Shown here one piece after another: positions 34,236-44,255 of a DNA stretch of 64,000 nucleotides; the first letter of the stretch is position 1, and every line of letters begins with the position of its first letter. A program made the translations under genes and the position numbers. The notes below the pieces were generated by a model. That model was not told the DNA's origin. It saw only the letters and a program-made list of their open reading frames with translations, and searched no databases. Source of the stretch: Zygnema cylindricum (Eukaryota; Streptophyta; Zygnematophyceae; Zygnematales; Zygnemataceae); assembly GCA_037447655.1 (NCBI GenBank), contig JBBHKE010002252.1, forward strand, positions 100,142-164,141. The letters run 5' to 3'.

Positions 34236-34667
34236 TGTTGTATATTTCTTGTTGTGGAATGTCGTATATCTCACGTTGTGCGATGTCGTATCTCACGTTG
34301 TACAATGTCATATATCTCATGTTGTAGAATGTTATATATCTCATCTTGTAGAATGTTGTATATCTCATGATGTAGAATGTGGTATATCTCATGTTGTTGG
34401 TTGTTGTATACCTCATGATGTAGAATGTTGTGTATCTCATGATGTAGAATGTTGTATATCTCATATTGTAGAATGTCGTATATCTCACGTTGTAGAAATG
34501 TTGTAGAATGTTGTATATCTCATGTTGTAGAATGTCATATATCTCATGTTGTAGAATGTTGTATATCTCATGTTGTAGAATGTTGTGTCTCATGTTGTAG
34601 GATGATGTATATCTCATGTTGTAAAATGTCATATATCTTATGTTGTAGAATGTTGTATATCTCTTCA
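34236..34667. repeat. 24-bp minisatellite, about 18 units
   Basis: The unit is close to TTGTAGAATGTTGTATATCTCATG, repeated head to tail with point changes and a few shortened units (near 34,495 and 34,590). Because 24 is a multiple of three, several frames stay open and code for repeats such as YNMRYTTF. There is no sign this is a gene. Confidence 0.95.
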
Positions 34668-35240
34668 TTTCTGTTTAGTACATTGTAAGCACAAGTTTAA
34701 TAATTTGGTAGCACCTTCAGTGCACTCTCTAACATGCGAACATATCTATATGTTTAATGACTCATGATTATGGTTTCTTTTGAGTGAAAAGAAATTGTGT
34801 TTTCAATCTATCAATCCTCCAAAGCCTGATTTGTAAAAAAATGGTCGAGTGCTCGAACACCAAAATATCACATGTTTAGTGATTTGAATGGAAAGTTTTG
34901 TTTTTGTTTTGTTTGCTTTTGTTTGCCATTTTGCCTTTCTGTTTTGCATTTCCCCTTCTTTTTCTGCTTCCATTTTCTCGGGTGGTTCTTGATTGGCTGT
35001 TTTTAGTGTAGCTTTATTATGGTTTTTTTTTTTATTATTATAACCTTATTGTAACAGTGAGATTATTCAGATGAAAGTACCAAATGTTGATATAAATAAC
35101 TTGGCCAACAATATTAAAAAGCGCGTCCATGGGAACAAAAAGAGGTAGCAATGCAAAAACTGAAAAACTGAGGTGTGGAGAAAAAAACAAAAAAGATAAG
35201 AGGCAAAAGCAATGAAAATACAAAAAGATGGCCAGAAAAA
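34668..35240. other. Intergenic, no gene seen
   Basis: AT-rich DNA with a T run near 35,025. The right part (35,070-35,240) may belong to the 3' side of the LINE-like remnant that continues after the solo LTR, since the LTR inserted at 35,246 separates them. Confidence 0.4.
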
Positions 35241-35245
35241 CACAA

Positions 35246-36132
35246 TGTTGATAAGAGGTAATTAAAAGTTCACTTGTCTAGTTTAGTTATACTTTAGAGA
35301 GAGAGAGAGTGAGGATCAAAGGCACGCCATGGCTGCCGCCATATTTAGAAAGTGGTAGATTTTGAAGTAGAGGATACTTAACTAAAATGTTGCCTTCATC
35401 CGGGTTAGAACCTGCGATCTGCGGATTTCTATATAGCCAGGCTTAACCATTAAGGCGCTACGAAACAATACATCTGATGGATTTCAAAGATATATAAATA
35501 TTTACACAACGGCTAATTAACACCAAACTAACGAAGAGGAACAATTCATGCACGTACGCGAATCTGAACCATATAAAATATGTTTTGATCAGACGGCCAG
35601 CATTATAGCCGCCACCCAAAGTGAGCTTTTGGCGGCATTCGGAGATTGCGTCACGCGGTGCCACGTGGCGCCACATTATTTGATACCGGAGAAGATGGGA
35701 GGAGGAACCATGGCTCCCGATTTGAGAGGTGTCACCTTGTAGACCATGTCGTACAATGGACGTACAATAAGTACATCGCCCATTGTACCTTCTTGTACTA
35801 TATAGTGTTCCTATTGGACTAGGGTTTAGTAGTAGGTAGTCGTGTGTAGGCAGACCAAGACTTAGTGATATTTAGGTACCTCTCTCTAAGAGAGCTTGTA
35901 ACTATAAAGGTCATCTTTGACCAGCCATAACTTACTGCTCAGGGGAGCAAATCACTTGATTCTTTTTGCGTTTGACTCAAAGGAGTCTTGTCCTCACAGG
36001 GGTGAGGGTGGTCAAAATATTTGTGTGCCTAGGCGGCACTTATTCAGCGGGAAAGTTGAAGGGGCAAATATTATCCTACAGGCTTTACATAGGCTGCTCA
36101 TTCTGTGGGTCAATGGAAACCACATAATTTCA
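35246..36132 (+). mobile_element. Solo LTR of the element C family
   Basis: 887 bp, TGTTGATAAGAGGTAATT to CATAATTTCA, closely matching the LTRs of element C. It is flanked by a perfect 5-bp duplication CACAA (35,241-35,245 and 36,133-36,137), so it arose by LTR-LTR recombination of a full insertion. It retains CCATGGCTGCC, the tRNA-like block (35,400-35,463), five GTAC sites (about 35,747-35,800), a TATA-like CTATAAAGG and an ATG at 36,113. Confidence 0.96.
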
Positions 36133-36222
36133 CACAAACGCCCAAAGAAGCAAAAAACACAAAACGAAATAGCTACGGAAAGATCAAAAATGACTCAACC
36201 AAACCGTAACACAACTAAAAAT

Positions 36223-37925
36223 CTATGAAAAGCAACCGCGGAAGTCCTCAAATCTCACAGGAGTACGAGGAGGGAGTTCCAAAACACGTCGACGATCTAT
36301 AACTTCAATAGGCGATTGAAGGAGAATAGAAGCCTGCACTCGGTGTAGGGCCACAGATAAATGTTGACGATAGAAAGAACTAAAGACTGAAACAGATGGG
36401 CTTCCAGGTCCCTGGCGCATGAACGAGAAACGACCACAAGCACAGAGAAACTCGGCCAAAGCCACACCCAAAGAACCAAATATCTCGACCACCAGCGAAA
36501 TGAAGCCATCCATAACATCGCGGTGGACATACTCACTCTCCTTTTTCGTAGCCGCATCACGGGCCGCCACACCAACATGCCGAGCTACTTCACCCACGAC
36601 TCTATCCGAGGTAGAGTTCGCCAAAACAAAGTCACCAAATATGCGGCGCACACCATTTATTAATACAATGTCAATATGACTTGAAGGAATAATGTGGGAA
36701 ACCTCCCAACGAACAAAAAAGCTCTTCGGAGGCGATAATCGCGATAGTGTCACGAATCGTGTCCTACGCTTGAATAAACTCGCCCCCCTGGGAGCAACGA
36801 AGCAAATTGATATCGTCAAGCTCGAGAATGCGGTCGCACAAGCAAACAAGAGAGCCGAGCAAAGGTGGATGGGGGAGGCCAAGGCGAAACCTGAGGGCCG
36901 TGTTGAACTCAACCGGCATGAAACGGAAGGTGGTAAAATAGGTGCAGCCAGTGACCAAGCTCCAGATCAAGAAAGAAAGCATGCACGCGAAGAATCGGAA
37001 GGAAACACCTCGAGAAGCTCAGTCTTAATGGCGGCGACAACGTGATCAGAAATAGATTCCTAGACAAGCGCAACAACAGATGTCGTAACAAGAGCGAAAA
37101 AGATCGGCATGTCCGCGATAGCAGCCAGAGGAAGAGAACATGACGCATCTAAATGGGATTGTTGGAAGGCAGGCAGCCCGAAACAGGGGGAACGCGGTAG
37201 CAAGAACATGAGTGTCTTCAGCCAAAAAGTGAGAGACAATAGTGGAGGTAACAAGGCACCAACTTCCCAAATAGGCAGTGGGAGCAACACGCGACGGTGA
37301 TAGTAAACCCAAATCGACAGCTGGAAGAAGAAGAGAGGCTTGAATGCAGGCTGTAAGCCCAAACTCGCGATCAAAAGCCCCACGACATAACAAAGTGTGA
37401 ATCACCTCTATAAGGCGATCATCAAATTAAAAAACGGAGGTAGCAAACATAGAGGTGAGAGGGGAAGTGCGAGCAAGGTAGGAAAGGCGATTGGGGTAAC
37501 ACCAAGTCAAAAGAGCAAAAGCCACTTGAGGATCAATAAGGTTTGGAAGGTCGTCCATGCGGGACAATTCTGCATGTAGAGCATAATCAAGAAACTGGGT
37601 CACGTAAGGATCCGAACCAAGCGAGCAACCCAACACACGAATGCCTTCGGATGGAGGAGTCTGAAAACTGGGACTAGGAGTGAAGTGAGGAGGAATAGCA
37701 CGAGGGGACCAGACATCACACTTAGAGGGTTAGACAGAAAGGTTGAGTTCGGCCAAACGAACTTTGAAAAATTTATAGGACGGTATAACTTGGTTTAAAT
37801 GGCCAATAATGTGTGTATCCTTTGCAATTAAAGGGAAGAGGCAAGAAGAGAAAGAGACCGCGGAAGCGCGGAGGGCCCGGTAATGAGCTAGGGCAAACGA
37901 AGGGCCCCCAAAAAGGTCGCTTTGA
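36223..37925 (-). pseudogene. Non-LTR (LINE-like) reverse-transcriptase remnant, C-terminal part
   Basis: Reading the minus strand gives pieces of one protein in shifting frames: GGPSFALAHYRALRAS (about 37,890), AKDTHIIGHLNQVIPS (about 37,800; the usual Ala-Asp-Asp of the RT catalytic site has become Ala-Lys-Asp), IRVLGCSLGSDPYVTQFL (about 37,620), DPQVAFALLTWCYPNRLSYL, then a C-terminal domain (36,223-36,912) with IDIVLINGVRRIFGDFVLA and VVEIFGSLGVALAEFL. I recognise this arrangement from RT-related proteins of plant and protist non-LTR elements. Stops and frameshifts show it is dead. The part before the RT palm is missing. Its 5' end lies inside the segmental duplication, of which the second copy (41,642 on) holds only the first ~150 bp. 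Confidence 0.7.
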
Positions 37926-39435
37926 TGAGTGTCAGTTGTGGATTTAAGAAACTTCTTGTTACTATCCTAATATTATTTATTTTCCAAACATTTATTCGTA
38001 ATAATGGTCTAATTGTTTAACACATTGTTGTCACACGTTCGACATCTAGTGTTATGTATATGTTGTGTGACTCGTTTTAATTATGTTGGGGAAAAGAAAT
38101 TGTCCATGTTTTTAATATATAATTATCGGCAATAATGTATTTTTAGTAGAAAAGCATATTAATCAAAATCGAAGACGACATATTGCTATCTCAGTATATT
38201 GTGACACAGAGAATTCAAAACCTAGTTATCGGCAAAAGCAATGTAATGTCTATATCATAATTACCGTTGATAATCAACTCGTATTTCTAAAATTTTGAAG
38301 GTGTTTAAGATGGTCGTGTTGCACAAAATTTACAAAAATGTATGGATTATACAAGCTGTAGGAAATGCGAGGATTGATAGTGTCATATTGATAACATGTG
38401 ACATCAAAATCGATACACCCCAATTGTTGGTCTTTTGATACATCTCATCAATATTTATCAATTATCAAAACATGTGAAAAAATTACATATCGATTACTGC
38501 CAAAATCGTTTCGAAATGTAACACTGACAATATCCATAACACGAATGTTAATTTTCGATATAGTTTGTTTAGGGTGGAAAGAGTTGGTGGATTGCTTTCC
38601 ACTCCTTTCAATTATGATTGGCACTAACTTATGATTTTTCATAAATAAATACATGATCATATTGTGTTACACACACTAGGTTTGATCATAACACTTTCAA
38701 AATCTACTCATGTTTTGTGAGTAAATGGATTCTAAATATAAAATATAAAATTAGGGTAGGATACCGTCTCGATCTTTTTATAGAAGAGATAGCTGTGAAT
38801 AAAACAAAGTCCTATATCACAGAATGGTCTGTGACGTCTGGTCGTGGGTCAATCTTTCGGATCCTCTTTTCGCTACAGGCCAAAATTCGCAGTCACGCTC
38901 AAGTTGTTTCCACGTGTGAACACGTACACATTAAATTTTCCACTTTTGCAAACGTACAGCATTAACTTTAATACGTGTGAATACGAGCACACATTAGCTA
39001 TTGCTGGTTGACACGTGTCTAGTGAATCTAGCTATGCCACGTGTATTCTTCCTAGCCATCGATATTGTATTTCTGTACATCGTGTATCGCTATTAGTGCT
39101 GAGATTATTTTCGCCTCTTAAAACATCTTTTCTCTGTACACACTTGTCCGATTTTTCATTTTGAGACCGCCAATCGGAAGCTGAGAATCTTACCTTTCAA
39201 TGGCAACCGTCAGATCCTCAATCCCACACGTGTGTAGGAAGAAAAGAAGTTTTAAGAGACGAAAAGAACATCAACACTAATAACGATTCACGGTGTACTT
39301 GCTGGCTTAGGTCTGCGGGAACACAAAAGTACAAAACATCTGCGAACATCAATTTCGTACAATTATATCCGTACAGGAATCTCTCTGCTCCTGAAAATCA
39401 AAGCAATTGTACGACATATTAACTTACTATTACGA
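37775..39435. repeat. Segmental duplication, copy 1 (1,661 bp)
   Basis: It matches 41,642-43,792 nearly base for base (offset 3,867) apart from the MITE inserted in copy 2. The left limit lies within the LINE-like remnant, the right limit after TTACTATTACGA. It includes a short MITE (39,078-39,295). A 78-codon frame (38,398-38,634) is identical in both copies, but this follows from the recency of duplication and is not evidence for a gene. Confidence 0.95.
39078..39295. mobile_element. 218-bp MITE related to the 489-bp family
   Basis: The ends CATCGTGTATCGCTATTAGTG and (inverted) CACCGTGAATCGTTATTAGTG extend as an imperfect inverted repeat to GCCTCTTAAAAC / GTCTCTTAAAAC. They are flanked by TA (39,076-39,077 and 39,296-39,297). 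The terminal bases resemble the 489-bp MITE, but the interior is different. Confidence 0.82.
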
Positions 39436-39441
39436 TATTAG

Positions 39442-39678
39442 GTTTATGATTTATTTGTGGAAATGGCGACACTTGCTGCTATACAAGGAGGACTCGTTGA
39501 TGATATTGAAAATCAAGTCAGAATTGCCAAGGATCATGTTTCAAAAAGGAGTGAGGTGTTAGAAAATGCAGTGGACAAACAACCGAAAACAAGAAAATGG
39601 CAACTCTTTTGTGGACTTATTGTATGTTTTATTGCTGTTGGAATAGTCCTTGTTATCACGCTAATGATAGTGAAGTAG
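39442..39678 (+). pseudogene. Syntaxin 3' fragment (SNARE helix end plus membrane anchor)
   Basis: After an AG acceptor-like site (39,440-39,441) the frame reads YDLFVEMATLAAIQGG, then LVDDIENQ. It aligns with the DLFLEMANHVEAQGELLDDIE part of the syntaxin at 29,303-30,226, including the zero-layer Gln. It continues with a basic KTRKW motif, one membrane segment and a TAG at 39,676. The N-terminal Habc region and the first half of the SNARE motif are absent: the sequence directly left is the end of the segmental duplication. It could be a truncated gene copy, a last exon of a gene whose other exons were displaced, or a captured fragment. Confidence 0.75.
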
Positions 39679-41641
39679 CTTAAAATATCCATTGCATTAC
39701 GATATTGTTCTTGTTTATAAAACCCTCCATGTAGAATGGGTTTTGAATTGGAAAGGATAGTTGATTTATGTTTGAGACAATTTCCAGTGAGAAATTTTTG
39801 AGATTTGTTATTTTAGGAGATTTGAGAGAGGTTTATTCACAAAGTCTTATATTAGATGTGGATTATATTTTTTTGGCAAAAGTAACCGCAACCCTAGTAA
39901 ATAAACGGGAGCTGATTTGGACCGTTTTTTGACTAAAAAGAAATGGTCCTTGCTCTGACGATCCAGTAAATAGTCAGCTCTTTGTTTTTTCATCAGATCA
40001 TGAGCTCTCCAGTTTTTTTCTCATGTCATATGCTGAAAAAAAGTAGAGCTGTTTTAGGCGCTTTTTGAATTTGGTCCGAACGTCTTCAATAGGCCATTTT
40101 TCGCATAGAGATTATTCGTTCATTGGTAAAAGTCATCCTTGTACATTCCTTCAATTAATATTATAAGTTTAAACATCATGAATGTGTACTATTGTTTTGT
40201 TTGATTATTTGTTCCAAAGCAAATGCTTAGGAATTTGGAAAAGTTGTGTCGAGTAACTGTTGATCATATTATGATATCTGGTGTGATTGGTTCCATGTTG
40301 TGCAATATTTTACTTAATTTCTCTCATCTTTCTTTGAACTTAAGGTACCAAGAATAGGGTACAGTTATTGAGACGAGAGAAAGTCTGGATGTAAAGGGGG
40401 AGTTTATTTTATTTTGAGAGAAAGTCTGGATATAAAGGGAGTGTGTAGTTTATTTTGGCAGTGAGTTCGCAGTGTAAGTACAGCGGCAGGCTCTGATGGA
40501 ATCGAAGAAATCAGCTCCGGGGAAAGAGGAACGTTTCGGTTCAAGTCGGAGATTAGTGGAACTTTTATTTGCAAAGTGAATTGCGATCCAGTACTTGTAC
40601 GACGGTGAGCTGGCCCTTTCCGGACGTAATAAAACTGGAGTGCTTTGTCATTTTGTGCCTTAACTAGTATGATATGTGGTTGCATTGAATCTGCTAGGTG
40701 AATGGAAAAATTAATAATTTATGCCCGGTTGTATCCGTTTGAATCTGAAAGAATAGCTAAATGGCCTTCCACGAGCACGTTTTTAGTCTGGGTGGAGTTT
40801 AGGTGCTTCTTTGGAGCAGTCAATTATTGTTGCTTCATTGTAGTCAACCGTTTGAGTTTTGAGGAGACAGGGTTGGTCGAGAAGTTTTTTAAGTTATGTA
40901 TGTCACAGAGGTGAGTTGTAGTACTTATGTTGTTTGGACATTTTTCATAAATCAATCTGACTTACGGTTCTGTATCATGTGCAAGATTTGTTTTTATCAA
41001 TTTTAATGTTTCATATCTATGCATTTTATATATATATACATACACACAGACACATATAATATAAATATAAATATGTACATATACATATATACATGTACAT
41101 ACATACACATGTATATCTATATGTATATGTATATGTATCAAATCAATGTTAGAGATGCGTATCACATCGCATCAAGTACCTGATTAATCAATTAATCGGG
41201 GTACCTGATGCGGCCAAACGATACATATTGGTTTGTACACGATACAATGTGATAGTGCGACGCTTTTTTGTGTTCCGATGAAATGTGTCGATGCCGATGG
41301 GCTGCGATGGTCCGGATCCGAATCCGTTCATCAGATCATCTGAATCATTGGATCTGGATTGAATGACTCTGAATCGTCGGATCTGAATCCAATGTCCCGA
41401 TCCGAATTGGATGTACTTCGGAAAATGATCTCGATATATATGGACGAAGCGATAATTCTAGAACCTCAAACCTGCAACCCTAAACCAAAAACTTTGAAAG
41501 TGGGGGAGGGAGGGGGAAGGGGAGGGGGAGAGGAAGAGACTGGGAGGGGGAGAGGGATGGTAGGGGAGGCCGGAGAGAGAGGGGGAGGGACGGGAAGAGA
41601 GGGGGCGAGCGGAAGGGGAAAGGCGGAAGGGGGTGAAGGTG
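39679..41641. other. Intergenic with simple repeats, no gene seen
   Basis: It holds a TA/CA/TG-rich microsatellite (about 41,026-41,138), ATCxGAATC-type short repeats (41,310-41,420) and a nearly pure purine tract GGGGGA/GGGAGG (about 41,500-41,645) that ends exactly where the second segmental-duplication copy begins. Paired AGAGAAAGTCTGGAT motifs are at 40,377 and 40,418. Confidence 0.6.
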
Positions 41642-42944
41642 ATAGGACGGTATAACTTGGTTTAAATGGCCAATAATGTGTGTATCCTTTGCAATTAAAG
41701 GGAAGAGGCAAGAAGAGAAAGAGACCGCGGAAGCGCGGAGGGCCCGGTAATGAGCTAGGGCAAACGAAGGGCCCCCAAAAAGGTCGCTTTGATGAGTGTC
41801 AGTTGTGGATTTAAGAAACTTCTTGTTACTATCCTAATATTATTTATTTTCCAAACATTTATTCGTAATAATGGTCTAATTGTTTAACACATTGTTGTCA
41901 CACGTTCGACATCTAGTGTTATGTATATGTTGTGTGACTCGTTTTAATTATGTTGGGGAAAAGAAATTGTCCATGTTTTTAATATATAATTATCGGCAAT
42001 AATGTATTTTTAGTAGAAAAGCATATTAATCAAAATCGAAGACGACATATTGCTATCTCAGTATATTGTGACACAGAGAATTCAAAACCTAGTTATCGGC
42101 AAAAGCAATGTAATGTCTATATCATAATTACCGTTGATAATCAACTCGTATTTCTAAAATTTTGAAGGTGTTTAAGATGGTCGTGTTGCACAAAATTTAC
42201 AAAAATGTATGGATTATACAAGCTGTAGGAAATGCGAGGATTGATAGTGTCATATTGATAACATGTGACATCAAAATCGATACACCCCAATTGTTGGTCT
42301 TTTGATACATCTCATCAATATTTATCAATTATCAAAACATGTGAAAAAATTACATATCGATTACTGCCAAAATCGTTTCGAAATGTAACACTGACAATAT
42401 CCATAACACGAATGTTAATTTTCGATATAGTTTGTTTAGGGTGGAAAGAGTTGGTGGATTGCTTTCCACTCCTTTCAATTATGATTGGCACTAACTTATG
42501 ATTTTTCATAAATAAATACATGATCATATTGTGTTACACACACTAGGTTTGATCATAACACTTTCAAAATCTACTCATGTTTTGTGAGTAAATGGATTCT
42601 AAATATAAAATATAAAATTAGGGTAGGATACCGTCTCGATCTTTTTATAGAAGAGAAAGCTGTGAATAAAACAAAGTCCTATATCACAGAATGGTCTGTG
42701 ACGTCTGGTCGTGGGTCAATCTTTCGGATCCTCTTTTCGCTACAGGCCAAAATTCGCTGTCACGCTCAAGTTGTTTCCACGTGTGAACACGTACACATTA
42801 AATTTTCCACTTTTGCAAACGTACAGCATTAACTTTAATACGTGTGAATACGAGCACACATTAGCTATTGCTGGTTCGCACGTGTCTAGTGAATCTAGAT
42901 ATGCCACGTGTAATCTTCCTAGCCATCGATATTCTATTTATGTA

Positions 42945-43652
42945 CATCGTGTATCGCTATTAGTGCTGAGATTATTTTCGCCTCTTAAAACATCTTTTCT
43001 CCGTACACACCTGTCCGATTTTCATTTTGAGACCGCCAATTGGCAGCTGGGAATCTTACCTTTCAACCTCAACCGTCAGAACTTCAATCCCACACGTGTG
43101 TACGAAGAAAAGAAGTTTTAAGAGACGAAAAAAACATTAACACTACACCGCGAATCGCTATTAGCGTACATGACGCTAATTGGGGTACCCCTTTTTTTGG
43201 GGCAAATTCTCAAATAGAATAAAGTACGCTAAATGTTTTTGAACGTTATTTGAGGTACCCCGCTCAATGCGGTTCATAACTGTAATTTAGTGCCCTTTTA
43301 AATAGTGTGGTGTACGGACTGCCAGATCTGTACTATTTCGTACATTTTTAAGTTTAAAGGTACAGAAAATATAATAATATATAATTGCGTAAATATTTTC
43401 CGGCAAACGCAGATGTCAAAAAAACGCGACGGCGTACGAATTGAACAGTTTCGTACAAATACATGTTTTAGTGTGGACATATTATGTGCTGAAAATTTTT
43501 ACAAAGCAGTTTACAAATTAGAGTACATGATAAATTAGTATCATGGTGTACCCGAAAAAACACAATTTACCGTAAAGTACGCTAATTGTTTCATTACGCT
43601 ATCTATTTCATTACGCTAATAGCGATTCACGGTGTAGTAACGATTCACGGTG
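42945..43652. mobile_element. Short MITE interrupted by a 489-bp MITE
   Basis: The counterpart of 39,078-39,295. Its two halves (42,945-43,145 and 43,635-43,652) are separated by the 489-bp insertion plus a duplicated TA. Confidence 0.85.
43146..43634 (+). mobile_element. 489-bp TA-target MITE, copy 3
   Basis: CACCGCGAATCGC to CGATTCACGGTG with TA on both sides (43,144-43,145 and 43,635-43,636). The uninterrupted counterpart in segmental copy 1 (CACTAATAACG near 39,275) supplies an empty site and confirms both the exact ends and the TA duplication. Read by eye it matches copy 4 throughout. Confidence 0.96.
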
Positions 43653-43792
43653 TACTTGCTGGCTTACGTCTGCGGGAACACAAAAGTACAAAACATCTGC
43701 GAACATCAATTTCGTACAAGTGTATCCGTACAGGAATCTCTCGGCTCCTGAAAATCAAAGCAATTGTGCGACATGTTAAATTACTATTACGA

Positions 43793-44019
43793 AATACTGG
43801 AACATCACATAGAAACGTACTATAAAATTTATGCGGATGCTGCCATGTGTCCAAACAAAGCTGAACAGCTTGCTTTGCCACGCGTCAGTGCTGACGTGTA
43901 TTTTTAACGTCAGCGCGACACGTGGAAAGAATTACATGTTAACAATGTTTGACGCAACGAGACTTTTTTTTTTTTGATTCACACGCCTTCTCTGAAAACA
44001 GTTTATATCCTTTCTCTCT

Positions 44020-44064
<45 letters not shown>

Positions 44065-44255
44065 CGTTTTCTTTGAAGTTCTTTGAAGTCTTGTCTCATT
44101 TGCAATCCGTACACTTTATTTTACTATTCCTTGTACTTTTTGTACGATTCTACCCTATCTCAAAATCTCCGTCTTATTTCTGTACTTTCCTCTCAATCTC
44201 TCACACCACCAATCATAGTTACGGTCCGTACGATCCGTACAATTTGAAAAGAATC
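43793..44255 (+). promoter_or_regulatory. Upstream region of the GRAM-domain gene
   Basis: It holds ACGTGTATTT/GACACGTGGAAAG G-box-like motifs (about 43,894-43,926), a (CT)n run (44,014-44,060), and six or more GTAC sites (about 44,106-44,242). The last two (CCGTACGATCCGTAC) lie close before the ATG. A CT-rich tract near the start is common in plant 5' UTRs. No TATA box was pinned down. Confidence 0.5.

Larger units (their letters stand above)
41642..43792. repeat. Segmental duplication, copy 2, with nested MITEs
   Basis: Second copy of 37,775-39,435. It starts abruptly after a purine tract, contains the first ~150 bp of the LINE-like RT remnant and carries the short MITE (42,945-43,652) interrupted by 489-bp MITE copy 3 (43,146-43,634). 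Confidence 0.95.

Noticed and set aside
34183-34688. 161-codon minus frame and plus frames with repeated YNMRYTTF / CISHVVE
   Set aside because: Translation of a 24-bp minisatellite; no domain, and open in several frames at once.
36223-36912. A free-standing 229-residue gene on the minus strand
   Set aside because: It is the C-terminal end of a longer LINE-like RT remnant whose preceding parts lie in shifted frames up to 37,925.
38398-38634. 78-codon frame identical at 42,265-42,501
   Set aside because: Identity is explained by the recent segmental duplication, and the opposite strand is open as well.
41359-41711. Gly-rich plus frame and Pro/Ser-rich minus frame
   Set aside because: Produced by the purine tract next to segmental-duplication copy 2.
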